Shown: positions 26,965 to 35,810 of the stretch, one piece after another
Layout: the number at the start of each line of letters is the position of its first letter
Numbering within the stretch: position 1 is the first letter of the stretch
Source: Photobacterium atrarenae
Lineage (GTDB): Bacteria; Pseudomonadota; Gammaproteobacteria; Enterobacterales; Vibrionaceae
Direction: 5' to 3'
Length of the DNA stretch: 64,000 bases
Assembly (NCBI RefSeq): GCF_024380015.1
Contig: NZ_CP101509.1
Location: forward strand, 930,001-994,000
Program-made: the position numbers and the translations under genes
Notes under the pieces: model-generated
Databases searched by the model: none
Told to the model about the DNA's origin: nothing
The model's input: the letters and a program-made list of their open reading frames with translations, nothing else

Positions 26965-28350
26965 ATGAGCCAGCTAAAAGCGGCGATGATTGAGAAGTTT
27001 AAGGCGCATTTCCAGGGGGCGATTTGTCTCCCCGATGATGAAAATTATGATGAGCTGCGCGAGATCTGGAATGCGATGATCGACCGAAAGCCGGCGGTAA
27101 TAGCCCAGTGTACCTCGGCCGAATGTGTCGTCCAGGCGGTCAATTTTGCCCGCGAGCATGATCTGCTGGTCTCGATTCGTGGCGGTGGCCACAACATTGC
27201 CGGGAATGCCGTCTGTGACGGCGGGATCATGATCGATCTCTCACCGATGAATCAGGTGATCGTCAATCCCAATACCTGGCGGGCCATTGTTGAGCCGGGC
27301 TGCACCCTGGGAGATTTTGACAGCGCAGCGCAGGCGCACGGGCTGGCAACGCCATTGGGGATCAACTCTACCACCGGCGTTGCCGGTTTAACATTGGGGG
27401 GCGGGTTTGGCTGGCTCAGTCGAAAATACGGCATGACAGTTGATAACTTATTGGCAGTGAACATGGTCACAGCGGATGGCCACCAGGTGAGGGCCAGTGC
27501 CACCGAGAATGACGATTTGTTCTGGGGAGTTCGCGGCGGCGGCGGGAATTTCGGTGTGGTGACCAGCTTTGAGTATGCGCTGCACCCGGTTGGCCCGGAC
27601 GTTTTGAGCGGGCTGATCGTCTTTCCGTTTGCCCAGGCGAAGCAGATCCTGACGCAGTTTGCCCGCTTTACCGAAACCATGCCGGATGAGATGAATGTCT
27701 GGATGGTCACCCGCAAGGCGCCACCCCTACCGTTCCTGCCGGAAGCGGTGCACGGGAGTGAAATTATTGCCTTGGCAATCTTTTATATTGGCGATCCGGC
27801 AGAAGGCGAAAGCTTAATTGCACCGCTGCGGGAATTTGGCACACCGCTTGGTGAGCATATCGGGGTGCAGCCTTTTGTTGATTGGCAACAGGCGTTTGAT
27901 CCATTGCTCACCAAAGGGGCCCGCAATTACTGGAAGTCCCACAATTTTACCAAGCTGACGGATGAAGTGCTGGATGTGCTGATTGAATACGCCAGCCAGC
28001 TGCCGTCCGATCAATGTGAAATCTTTATCGGTACCATTGGGGCACAAACTGGACGGGTTGCACCGGATGCGATGGCTTACTCCAGTCGTGATGCCAACTA
28101 TGTCATGAATGTCCATGCCCGGTGGGAGACGGCCGCGGAAGATGAAGCCTGTATCGGCTGGTCGCGGGCGTTTTTTGCCAAATCCCAGCCGTTTGCCAGT
28201 AGCGGAGCTTATATTAATTTCCTCACCCATGATGAGGGCGACCGGGTCGCGTTTGCTTACGGGAGTACTTATGAGCGGCTGGTGGAGATTAAACAGAAAT
28301 ATGATCCGACCAATCTGTTCCGGATGAATCAGAATATCAACCCAGGCTGA
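26965..28350 (+). CDS. FAD-linked oxidase, berberine-bridge-enzyme type
   Basis: The 461-residue protein has an FAD-binding PCMH domain (about 40-210) with IRGGGHN, whose His would bind FAD covalently, and GLTLGGGFGWLSRKYG, followed by a C-terminal BBE segment (YDPTNLFRMNQNINPG). Members oxidise sugars, alcohols or secondary metabolites using O2. No signal peptide is seen. AGGAGG lies at ideal distance before the ATG. It is rightward after the two-component system, with 219 bases between and a dyad in the gap. Substrate unknown. Confidence 0.88.
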   Translation: MSQLKAAMIEKFKAHFQGAICLPDDENYDELREIWNAMIDRKPAVIAQCTSAECVVQAVNFAREHDLLVSIRGGGHNIAGNAVCDGGIMIDLSPMNQVIVNPNTWRAIVEPGCTLGDFDSAAQAHGLATPLGINSTTGVAGLTLGGGFGWLSRKYGMTVDNLLAVNMVTADGHQVRASATENDDLFWGVRGGGGNFGVVTSFEYALHPVGPDVLSGLIVFPFAQAKQILTQFARFTETMPDEMNVWMVTRKAPPLPFLPEAVHGSEIIALAIFYIGDPAEGESLIAPLREFGTPLGEHIGVQPFVDWQQAFDPLLTKGARNYWKSHNFTKLTDEVLDVLIEYASQLPSDQCEIFIGTIGAQTGRVAPDAMAYSSRDANYVMNVHARWETAAEDEACIGWSRAFFAKSQPFASSGAYINFLTHDEGDRVAFAYGSTYERLVEIKQKYDPTNLFRMNQNINPG

Positions 28351-29004
28351 ATCCCTTGCCCGGGCCGTTATCCTGCGGCGGTATCGACTGATCCGCCGCG
28401 GGTCGGTCAGATCGTCAGGCGCTGACTGCTCATCAGGATGACGGCGTTTCTTCATGTGATCGGTTCGCTTTGATATGGCTGATGGAATTTAAGAAACAGT
28501 CAGGGGGTTCATGGCTGCTTCAACCATGAAAGTGAATAACTATAGCGGGGGCTCATAGGCGGCTGCCAAATGAAACAAATAAATTATGGGATCGGAGTAT
28601 GATTTTAAGCGGTCGTTATTTAACCGCAAATAAACAGATCAGTTAAACATCGAAAGCTCATCTCGCTTCAGGAAAAACAAATATGAAGATGTAATCGAAT
28701 ACATTGTAACTTGTATTTTTCATGGGTATAGATAGAGGCTTTATTCTTCCCGCTGGTTAATGACTGTTTTATTGTTAGATGAAAATCACTGAAATTGATA
28801 AATTTATATATAAGGGGTCATTTTTGACTTATTTGTTTACCTAAACATTACATTTGAGTGAATATCTTTTCTTAATTTTGACATTCGTCCCATGATCACA
28901 TGTCACCATTTTTATTCATGCATTAACTATGGATAATGCGTGGCAAATTTGAGCAAGCGATTGCATATATTGATGAGTTTAACAGTTGGTGTCGTGGAGG
29001 CCTT
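28351..29004. other. Intergenic region becoming strongly AT-rich
   Basis: A GC-rich hairpin (GCGGCGG/CCGCCGC, 28375-28399) follows the oxidase stop without a T tract. From about 28550 the sequence turns AT-rich and holds no convincing frame until the zinc-ribbon gene. It is the left shoulder of the AT-rich accessory zone. Confidence 0.45.
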
Positions 29005-29181
29005 ATGGCTGTGTTGCATATGCATTGCCCAAAATGCAAGCAAGAACAAATGTTTATGCGCTCAAAAAGGACGGTGATTGAGCGGCTACTGAAGAAAAAC
29101 AGCATGAAAGTCACTTGTCATGTTTGTGAATCTCAATTTTGGCACAAACCGTTTGATGAGCATAGATTGAAAGAAATTTAA
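29005..29181 (+). CDS. Small zinc-ribbon protein (58 residues)
   Basis: The short protein has two CxxC knuckles, CPKC and CHVC, about 30 residues apart, and basic residues between them, as in small zinc ribbons. The ATG at 29005 is preceded by GTGGAGG, though spacing is tight (four bases); an in-frame ATG 23 codons upstream gives an 81-residue form. It precedes rfaH in the same direction with about 115 bases between. Function unknown; nucleic-acid binding is possible. Confidence 0.55.
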   Translation: MAVLHMHCPKCKQEQMFMRSKRTVIERLLKKNSMKVTCHVCESQFWHKPFDEHRLKEI

Positions 29182-29295
29182 CGTTGTGATGACATCACGG
29201 CCGGGGCAGATACTGTGCTGTGAATTGGTCATTGAACGTCATGGCTGTCGTTAAACTTGTGGTTTAACACCAATGGACAAGAAGAGCACGGAATC

Positions 29296-29781
29296 ATGAA
29301 GAAGTGGTATTTACTGTACTGCAAAAATAACGAGATTGAACGAGCGATTGTGAACTTAGAGCGAATAGGTGTTGCATGTTATACACCATTCGTCAATAAA
29401 GAGGTCATTCGGCGTGGGAAGAAAGTGGTGGTCAAAACACCGTTATTTCCGTCTTATTTATTTGTCCAATTTGATTATGAGTGTGGTCCAAGTTTTACCA
29501 CGGTTCGTTCCACTCGTGGGGTTGCTGACTTTATTCGGTTTGGCCAGACTCCCAAAGAAATTCCACCTGAGTTGATCACCCAGATTCAGCTGCGAAATGT
29601 GAACACGGAAGTGGCCTTGATTGCCGGCGATAAAGTGAAAGTGAATCAAGGGGCGATACAGGAAGTTCAGGCAATTTTCCTTGAGCCGGATGGCGACAAA
29701 CGTTCAATGCTGCTGCTTCATATGATTAACCGTGAAGTCAAAGTCAGCGTCGATAATAAAAATATTCGCAAAGTGGTGTAA
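29296..29781 (+). CDS. rfaH: Transcription antitermination factor RfaH
   Basis: The 161-residue protein matches RfaH in length and layout: an N-terminal NGN domain beginning MKKWYLLYCK with ACYTPF and PLFPSYLFVQF, and a C-terminal KOW region (AGDKVKVNQGAIQEVQAIF). RfaH binds paused RNA polymerase at ops elements and helps transcribe long operons for surface polysaccharide, pili or toxins. No convincing ops element (GGCGGTAGC) was found in this window, so its targets lie elsewhere. Start chosen at the ATG giving the canonical N-terminus. Confidence 0.92.
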   Translation: MKKWYLLYCKNNEIERAIVNLERIGVACYTPFVNKEVIRRGKKVVVKTPLFPSYLFVQFDYECGPSFTTVRSTRGVADFIRFGQTPKEIPPELITQIQLRNVNTEVALIAGDKVKVNQGAIQEVQAIFLEPDGDKRSMLLLHMINREVKVSVDNKNIRKVV

Positions 29782-29787
29782 TACCGG

Positions 29788-29827
29788 GCCGGGTCCTAAA
29801 CAACACATAGACCCGGCTATGTGTTGT
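29788..29827. terminator. Overlapping alternative hairpins between rfaH and rnk
   Basis: Two stems share bases: GCCGGGTC (29788-29795) with GACCCGGC (29810-29817), and ACAACACATAG (29800-29810) with CTATGTGTTGT (29817-29827), an 11-bp stem with a 6-base loop. They are mutually exclusive and lie between two convergent genes, so they most likely end transcription from both sides, although T tracts are weak. Confidence 0.6.
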
Positions 29828-29865
29828 CCATATTGATAGTTGCAGATCAGGTTCTCAGGTGATCA

Positions 29866-30279
29866 TTAACGATGATATGCACCACTGCGTTCGGGTTGCT
29901 CGAGCACTGCTTCGATCCGTACATGTAACATGCCGCCACCGGGTTTGGGCCACTCAATGGAATCGCCGACGGATAATCCCAGTAAGGCACTGCCAACCGG
30001 TGCAAGGATAGAGATCCGATCAGCTTTTCCCTCGGTCTCATTCGGGTAGACCAGGGTCAGGCAGAAGGGCTCCTGGGAAGATTCCACCACAAAACGGACC
30101 GTGGAGTTCATGGTGACGACATCGGCCGGGATCTCCTCCGGGGCGACAATATCAGCACGATCCAATTCTGCTTCCAGAGCTGCTTTGCCGGGGTGCGATG
30201 CATCCGACAGGTTTTCCAATAAGCTATCCAGCCTTTCGGCATCCAGAGAAGAAATGGTAATACTGGGTTGCTTGGTCAT
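29866..30279 (-). CDS. rnk: Regulator of nucleoside diphosphate kinase, Rnk-like
   Basis: The 137-residue protein matches Rnk in length (E. coli about 136). An N-terminal coiled-coil-like helix pair is followed by a GreA/GreB C-terminal FKBP-like domain with the typical ILAPVGSALLGLSVGDSIEW. Rnk binds RNA polymerase without the Gre-type acidic cleft fingers. It is convergent with rfaH. Confidence 0.88.
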   Translation of the reverse strand: MTKQPSITISSLDAERLDSLLENLSDASHPGKAALEAELDRADIVAPEEIPADVVTMNSTVRFVVESSQEPFCLTLVYPNETEGKADRISILAPVGSALLGLSVGDSIEWPKPGGGMLHVRIEAVLEQPERSGAYHR

Positions 30280-30417
30280 TATTTCACCGTTATCTGATTG
30301 AAAATGTTATACAGTGCCCGGCAGAGCTAAAATATCAGCTCCGGGAAAATGCAATATGCGGTACGGAAATGGCTTCTATGATGTCTGCAGACACTGTGAG
30401 CGTGCGAAGAGGCACGA

Positions 30418-30520
30418 ATACCAATCGAGTAAATAATTGGTCATCCTAGCTTGTTAAAACGCTCGACTACTGCGTTTTTCCGGCGCTATTTCTGAATACT
30501 GATTTACAGTGATTGGTATA
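30418..30520. repeat. ATACCAATC-ended repeat (short copy)
   Basis: This 103-bp element starts ATACCAATCGAGTAAATAA and ends CAGTGATTGGTATA. It aligns along its whole length with the reverse complement of 10394-10556 but lacks about 57 internal bases, as an internal deletion derivative would. Confidence 0.8.
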
Positions 30521-31198
30521 AGTGATGGTAGCTGAAATTCCGTGCTATAACAAACAGGTTGCGTATTTTGGTGGACAGGCCCTCTACACTTAACCGAAGG
30601 GGGCAAGCATGATCCAAGCACTGTTTTTCGATCTCAGTTGCAACCCTATCGTCTGGTCCACTCCAATATTTGCTCAGAGTTTAGTGAGTTTGACTCTCAT
30701 GATCCTAACGCCGTTTCTATCAGCGGCGCTGAAACCGGACTGAATTATGCTGCGCTGGCGGTCGGCTTACAGGCGTGCCTGGTTATAACCGGCAAATATC
30801 AGCCCGGCGATGAAAACTCGCTTTCACCCCCTTGCTAATGTGTCGACTCAGTCATCAAGGTAGTGGAGTGGGTTTTAGTATGCCACTTCATAGCTCAACA
30901 AATCACCTGATAATCATCGGGCAATTGCAGAAGCGGTAGTGGTCTAACCACTACGCTCTCGTTTCCATAGCTAAGTTTAGTTCATCTTTTTTCAAGACGC
31001 TTTTGCACGTGCAGCGAAAGTGCCGAATCTGACGATTGGAAAGCTGCCTCAAAGAGAACAATATATTGAAGAATTGAGAAATATCCATGATGCTACCTAT
31101 TACTCACCAATGGATACTTTAGGTGTAGTTGCTGTCAGTGTTACCAACAGCTAATACGAACAGTGTCACATAGGTACAAGATCGCCGAAACGCTCTTT
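30521..31198. other. Intergenic debris with hairpin and coding remnants
   Basis: Two overlapping short frames lie here: a hydrophobic 44-codon frame at 30609-30743 and a 66-codon frame at 30638-30838. Neither resembles a known family. A stem GTAGTGGT/ACCACTAC with a 3-base loop sits at 30936-30954. A C-terminal coding remnant follows at 30981-31154. The region reads as decayed accessory DNA. Confidence 0.4.
30981..31154 (+). pseudogene. C-terminal remnant of an unknown protein
   Basis: An open frame without a start codon encodes about 57 residues of protein-like sequence, including KVPNLTIGKLPQREQYIEEL and ending VAVSVTNS before a stop. A stop at 30978 precedes it. It reads as the tail of a gene that was deleted on its 5' side. 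No family is recognised. Confidence 0.4.
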
Positions 31199-31768
31199 TT
31201 AGAAGACACTTAGTAAGTCAGGTTCAAAATGTAAGCCATGTAAACCATGCTCTTCACAGAGAGTTTTAAATGTTTCTGTGGCGTATAGTGTTTGGCATCC
31301 TTGTAGTCGAGACTTAAAAAGAAGTCGATCTTTTATATCGTCTTCGTCAAAGTACAATGTCTCTAAGCCATCCTCGATACCATCAAGGTATTTTTTAACG
31401 CATAGAGATTCATCTTCGACGGCGAAAGATAGACAGTTGAAAATAAAAGCATGCTCACCTTCAATTGATATCGGTAAGAATTCACCTTCTTTCTCTAGAG
31501 CAGGCTTTAGTATGTTGTAGGCATTGTCCCGAAGCACCAAGTATGTGCTGGCCCAAAGAGAAACATCGGGTAATGTAGAGTTCTTACCCAAAACATCGCT
31601 AAATGAAGCAGAGACATTAGCCCAAATTGGTAACAATGATGTATTTTGAGAGCGCTGTTTATGTATGGTCATCATGTGTTGCTTACCTATTGCGGCAAAT
31701 AGCTCTGATGGACCAAGTTGGAGTCCTTGATATTCTTTAGGTAGTTCTTTCAACTGATAAACGTTCAT
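31199..31768 (-). CDS. Probable immunity protein (DUF1629/Imm11-like)
   Basis: The 189-residue protein has the pattern of the DUF1629 immunity family: a basic N-terminus, PDVSLWASTYLVLRDNAYNI, then GEFLPISIEGEHAFIFNCL and an acidic second half. Its start codon shares a base with the stop codon of the AHH-toxin gene, the usual toxin then immunity order. Family knowledge says it binds and blocks the adjacent nuclease. The frame is intact although the toxin gene is broken, so it may persist as an orphan protecting against related toxins. AT-rich like the toxin. Confidence 0.68.
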   Translation of the reverse strand: MNVYQLKELPKEYQGLQLGPSELFAAIGKQHMMTIHKQRSQNTSLLPIWANVSASFSDVLGKNSTLPDVSLWASTYLVLRDNAYNILKPALEKEGEFLPISIEGEHAFIFNCLSFAVEDESLCVKKYLDGIEDGLETLYFDEDDIKDRLLFKSRLQGCQTLYATETFKTLCEEHGLHGLHFEPDLLSVF

Positions 31769-32369
31769 TAATCACCTTCCCACTCCGGATTTTTCTTCGC
31801 CATTACCTCATCAGGATAAGTCGAGTTTTTTAATTTATTTTTAATATTTCTAAGCCGATTCAAAAACACTTGCTCCGGCAGCATATCATTGCTCAAGTTT
31901 TTTACGATCCAAGTTTCATAATTATACCGATGGATCTGCTTATGAGAAGGGGCATCAGGCGTTGTCCAGTGGCCAGAATCTTTTCTGTTGCGTGGCAACC
32001 AAACCCCGTTGCGAGGGTCATTAATACCAATACCGAAGATATGAAGGTTAAGGCGAGCCGACATCATTTCCATTTGTCTGAATCGCCCTGCCCCCATGAT
32101 GATATGGTGAGGATCATGCCGTGGGCTAGGTTTGTGCTCTCCAATACTTGTTAAGTTACGAGATAGCACATTTGTTGGATGATGAGGCTCTTGCATCAAT
32201 TCCTCAGGTGTTTTTTTTGAGCTGTTTTCTCGATATTCAGTCAATGAACTTTGTAAATATGCCTGTGCAGAAAGATTACGTCTTAGTAGCTTTAAATGTT
32301 CAAAATCTTTCTTTGCTTCCTTCGAGTCGTGAGCTTTGTTGTTTGCTAATCGTTTGAATAGCCACCGAC

Positions 32370-32793
32370 TCAGTAGACACTAATTAACCTTTCTTCATAC
32401 CGCTTTTCATACTCTACTGGTGACAACTGATTATTGGAACCGTGTCTGCGTTTGACGTTGTAGAACATCTCGACATATTCGAAGATATCCATCCGCGCTT
32501 CTTCCCGAGTGGAATAGATCTTTCGCTTCACTCTTTCCCTTTTCAGTAACTGGAAAAAACTTTCAGCTACCGCATTGTCATGGCAGTTGCCCCGACGGCT
32601 CATGCTTGATTCCAGACCGTGCTGCTTTAAGAATTTATCCCAGTCATGACTTGTATACTGGCTTCCTTGATCGGAATGCACGAGTACCTTCTCTGACGGT
32701 GAGCGTCGCCATATCGCCATCAGGAGCGCGTCCAACACCAGCTCTTTCGTTATTCTGCTTTTCATCGACCAACCAATCACTCTCCGAGAGAAC
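32370..32793 (-). pseudogene. 3' part of outer IS3 orfB transposase
   Basis: This is the C-terminal half of an rve-type integrase domain, with VLVHSDQGSQYTSHDW (second Asp) and NCHDNAVAESFFQLLK (catalytic Glu). Joining it to 34476-34876 restores VVVDLFSRRVIGWSM, the usual IS3 text, across the inner insertion. Confidence 0.85.
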
Positions 32794-32828
32794 CGGTAGA
32801 TTTCAAGGTAGTTGACCAGATTCTCTAA

Positions 32829-33803
32829 TTAAGCGGCTCTTTTTTGACCGCCTTGTTGGTTGTTATCTGCCCTTTCAGGGTTTAGTGTTACCGCGCCGAT
32901 CGGTGACCAGTCTCGAGTATCCTTAGCCCAACGCTCAGGGTGTTTGGCTTTTGCCAACTGATAAACAGTATGTCGCTTCGCCAACACCTTGGCATCCAGG
33001 TTGCGGTGCCTCTCCGCGGGCGTCACGAACTTAATCGCACTGTGGCGGTGCTCGTTGTTGTACCAGTTTACAAAGTTCAGCATCCATTCACGTGTTGCTG
33101 CCAGATCCTTGAAACCATGCGCTGGATAATCCGGGCGGTACTTAGTGGTACGGAACAATGACTCTGAGTAAGCGTTGTCATTGCTGACGCCGGGACGGTT
33201 AAACGATGTACTGATGCCCATTTCGTCTAACTTTGCGCGCAAGGTCAGTGACTTCATTGGCGCTCCGTTGTCTGAGTGCAGATAACGCGGTTTTACAAAG
33301 CAGCGTTCACTGAATGTCGCGCGCTCAATCAACTGAGAAGCTAGCGCACCACATTCACGGTCATGGACTTCCCAGCCAACGATCTTGCGACTGTAAATGT
33401 CAATGACCATATAGAGATACCAGTACAGGCCGCGGACATTCGATGGCAGGTAACTAATATCCCAAGTCCAGATCTCATTGGGCTTCGTCGCTACATGAGA
33501 GACTGGCTCCGTGGCGGGCTTGTGTGGTTTTGCCCGTCCTCGGTGGTGTAATTGATCATTGGCTTTCAGTACACGATATATGGTTGATTCACTAGCAATA
33601 TAGTCTCCCTTATCAGCCAGTCGCGGCACGATTTGGCTGGGTGGTAAACTGGCATATTCAGCGTCATTGCAGACGTCCAGAATGTGCTGGCGCTCTTGCT
33701 TTGACAATTTATTCTTCGGCTCCGGTCGGATAGCCAGAGGGCGAAGATCAGCCAATACATGACCGTTTGACGTACGCCAGCGACGCAAGGTTCGTTCAGG
33801 CAC
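32829..33803 (-). CDS. Inner IS3-family transposase OrfB
   Basis: The 324-residue frame has the rve DDE core: IWTWDISYLP (Asp), LHSDNGAPMKS (Asp) and SNDNAYSESLFRT (Glu). Coding text continues upstream of the first GTG (DERQTLLQLFDEAVANG) to about 33900, overlapping the end of orfA, so the working protein is probably an OrfAB fusion made by programmed frameshifting. Confidence 0.85.
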   Translation of the reverse strand: MPERTLRRWRTSNGHVLADLRPLAIRPEPKNKLSKQERQHILDVCNDAEYASLPPSQIVPRLADKGDYIASESTIYRVLKANDQLHHRGRAKPHKPATEPVSHVATKPNEIWTWDISYLPSNVRGLYWYLYMVIDIYSRKIVGWEVHDRECGALASQLIERATFSERCFVKPRYLHSDNGAPMKSLTLRAKLDEMGISTSFNRPGVSNDNAYSESLFRTTKYRPDYPAHGFKDLAATREWMLNFVNWYNNEHRHSAIKFVTPAERHRNLDAKVLAKRHTVYQLAKAKHPERWAKDTRDWSPIGAVTLNPERADNNQQGGQKRAA

Positions 33804-33895
33804 TTGTATAAGTTCAGCTGTCTTGTACTGAGGCGCGCCATTAGCGACAGCTTCATCGAATAGCTGCAGTAACGTCTGGCGCTCATCGAGAGGGG

Positions 33896-34396
33896 TTAGT
33901 CGTCCTCGCCCTCGACTCCGTACAAGACGTTGAGCTTTTTTGACAGCACCAGCAGCGCAGCCGTTTCAGCAAGTGCTTTGTCTTTGCGGCGCAGTTCTGT
34001 TTCCAGTTTGCGGATGCGCTTTTTATCCGCTTTACGTTCAGTCTGCTCAGTTTTCTTGGACTGTTCAGCTTGAGCTGCGCCACTGATACAAGCGAGTTTC
34101 CATGCTTTAACTTGCTCGGGATACAGGCCTTTTTCACGGCAATATTGACTAAGTTCTGTTTCTGACAGACTGGCGGTTTCGATGACGGTGGCGAACTTGG
34201 CTTCTGCCGACCATTGTTCAGAGTTTTTTTCACTACCTGGCACAGGTTTACCTTCGGAACGGAGTTTACTGCGCCAATTGTACAACGTTGCTTCGCTGAT
34301 GTGTTCTTCCGCGGCGACTTCCGGAATGGTCTTGTTATGCGGTGGCAGTAGCTTCTTTAAAATGGCGGCTTTTCTCTCTTCGGAATATCTTGGCAT
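33896..34396 (-). CDS. Inner IS3-family transposase OrfA
   Basis: The 166-residue protein begins with a helix-turn-helix (IPEVAAEEHISEATLYNWRSK) and ends with a long charged coiled coil (RKADKKRIRKLETELRRKDK), as IS3 OrfA proteins do. It lies directly upstream of orfB on the same strand. Confidence 0.8.
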   Translation of the reverse strand: MPRYSEERKAAILKKLLPPHNKTIPEVAAEEHISEATLYNWRSKLRSEGKPVPGSEKNSEQWSAEAKFATVIETASLSETELSQYCREKGLYPEQVKAWKLACISGAAQAEQSKKTEQTERKADKKRIRKLETELRRKDKALAETAALLVLSKKLNVLYGVEGEDD

Positions 34397-34453
34397 AGTA
34401 TCCTTCGTTAGCCCTCCATTGCTGGATTTTTGGGCGATTTAAGATCTGGACAT

Positions 34454-34876
34454 CTATCCTGACACCGGGGGGAACAGGTCAACGACGACTGCGAGGTATA
34501 GCCAACCTTCGTGAGTTTTTATATACGTGATATCGGTCACCCAAGACTGATTTGGAGCTGTCGGGTTGAACTCCCTGGCCAACTTATTCGCAACAACGAC
34601 ATTCTCTGTGCCCACTTTGAGCCTGGGTTTTCGATATCCTCTTTGCGACTGTAGGCCTTCTCGTTTCATCAAGCGGTGAACTTGGTTGATACCGCAACAT
34701 TCACCTTCATCACGTAAATCACTGTATATTTTTCGATAGCCATAAACGCCGCCAGATTCCAGCCAGAACTGCTTGATGAGTCCGAGAAGGTATTTACGCC
34801 GTTTCTCCTGTCTGCTGTCGGGTTGCTTAAGCCAAGCATAATAACCACTTGGGTGGATGCTAAGGACTTTACACAT
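34454..34876 (-). pseudogene. 5' part of outer IS3 orfB transposase
   Basis: The frame covers the HTH_21-like region (GGVYGYRKIYSDLRDEG) and the first Asp of the DDE core (QSWVTDITYIK), then runs into inner-IS sequence after LAVVVDLF, giving the foreign tail PPVSG. It is broken by the insertion at 34472. Confidence 0.85.
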
Positions 34877-34923
34877 ACGTCGAACAGGCCAAACAGCCTG
34901 ATTGGCTTTGATAAAGGCGTACC

Positions 34924-35202
34924 TCAGTCGGACTGGCTTGCGAAGTACACCGCGGCTTTTTTTAATATGTCCCTTTCTTCGGTGACTCTTTGCAGCTCCT
35001 TTTTGAGTCGACGAATTTCGGCACTTTCATCGGACTTGGCTTGATACTGGGAGGAATCTGGGCCGTAGCGTTTAATCCACGCATAAAGGCTATGCGTGGT
35101 AGTCCCTAAACGATTTGCCACATCGACTACACTATGACCTTTTTCAGTAACCTGTTTGACGGCTTCAACTTTGAATTCTTCTGGGTATCGCTTGCTGCTC
35201 AT
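34924..35202 (-). CDS. Outer IS3-family OrfA
   Basis: The 92-residue protein has an HTH (VKQVTEKGHSVVDVANRLG, then HSLYAWIKRYG) and a leucine-zipper-like tail (EIRRLKKELQRVTEERDIL), the IS3 OrfA layout. GAGAGGTG lies just before the ATG at 35202, preferred over an in-frame ATG seven codons upstream. Confidence 0.85.
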   Translation of the reverse strand: MSSKRYPEEFKVEAVKQVTEKGHSVVDVANRLGTTTHSLYAWIKRYGPDSSQYQAKSDESAEIRRLKKELQRVTEERDILKKAAVYFASQSD

Positions 35203-35639
35203 AAGCACCTCTCTGCTAGTCATTTTGTCTAACTAAAAGGTGTCTATCAAGTCGGTGGCTATTCAGTTTATTATGGCGAGTAATAGCCTCAACCTCATAG
35301 CGATGCACTGCTAACTCGAGAGGGGAGGGGTTCGACGGCCTCAATGGCAAAGGCATAGGTTTCTGTGATAGGGACACTTTCATACTCCACATGTTGCACT
35401 GCGATCCCAATATATATGCTCAATTTTTACCCATCAATGTGAGGTTTGTATTTTGGGTACAAAGTCTCGTAATTTCATTGTGTTACTGATAGCTATAGCA
35501 TTTACTCCATTTACACAGTTGAGAACCTAAGACTGAAGAAAGCACATTTTTAAGTTGTCATGTTTGTGAAGTGGCACACTAAATTTGGCCACCTGAATAG
35601 AGGTGTCGATATGCATTCGACTACTTATGTGGTTAAGCT

Positions 35640-35804
35640 ATGACCAAGCGTACAAGACGTACTTTCAGTGTAGAGTTTAAATTCGAAGCAGTGCAGCTTG
35701 CTCTCGACCAAGACTACACGGTGATTGAAGCAGCAAAAGTGAGTTGGTGGTGCAGAAGTGATGATATTACTTGTCTAGCCCATGTCTGTGAGTTTAAGTC
35801 TTGA
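35640..35804 (+). pseudogene. Truncated IS3-family OrfA fragment
   Basis: The frame starts MTKRTRRTFSVEFKFEAVQ and continues ALDQDYTVIEAAK, the classic N-terminal HTH of an IS3 OrfA, then loses homology at about 35735 and stops after 54 codons. The flanking GTGGCACACTAAATTTGGCC upstream resembles an IS terminus. It is a third, separate IS remnant, in the opposite orientation to the nested pair. Confidence 0.75.
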
Positions 35805-35810
35805 AGCATG

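Larger units (their letters stand above)
32794..34471 (-). mobile_element. IS3-family element (inner), inserted in outer orfB
   Basis: About 1.68 kb flanked by a 4-bp duplication GAAC (32790-32793 and 34472-34475). The ends carry imperfect inverted repeats: TCAAGGTAGTTGACCAGAT at the left against the complement of ATCTGGACATCTATCCTGA at the right. It carries an orfA/orfB pair in the usual overlapping, frameshift-style arrangement, and both frames look intact. It is therefore the younger of the two insertions. Confidence 0.8.
32355..35265 (-). mobile_element. IS3-family element (outer), interrupted by a second IS
   Basis: Ends are inverted: TGAATAGCCACCGACT at the left and its complement AGTCGGTGGCTATTCA (with one variation further in, AGTAGACAC against GATAGACAC) at the right. 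A 3-bp duplication GTT flanks it (32352-32354 and 35266-35268). Without the inner insertion it is about 1.23 kb, normal for IS3 relatives. It carries orfA (34924-35202) and an orfB broken into 34454-34876 and 32370-32793, so it can no longer make its own transposase. Confidence 0.85.
31768..35423 (-). pseudogene. AHH-type nuclease toxin gene split by nested insertion sequences
   Basis: The surviving 3' part (31768-32354) encodes a C-terminal AHH/HNH-like nuclease domain: RHDPHHIIMGAGRF, GINDPRNGVWLPRN and HKQIHRYNYETW. Reading upstream stays open through KAHDSKEAKKDFEHLKLL until the IS border at 32355. Beyond the IS, at 35269-35423 on the same strand, coding continues: removing the element and one GTT copy joins ITRHN to KRLANNK in frame. 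Further upstream the frame shifts once, near the CCCCTCCCC run at 35320-35330; before it lies IAVQHVEYESVPITETYAF. A TTG at 35423 is a possible start, which would give about 246 residues if repaired. Delivery domain not recognised. Confidence 0.65.

Noticed and set aside
30524..30537. GATGGTAGCTGA as an RfaH ops element
   Set aside because: Only the GGTAGC core fits and no long operon follows.
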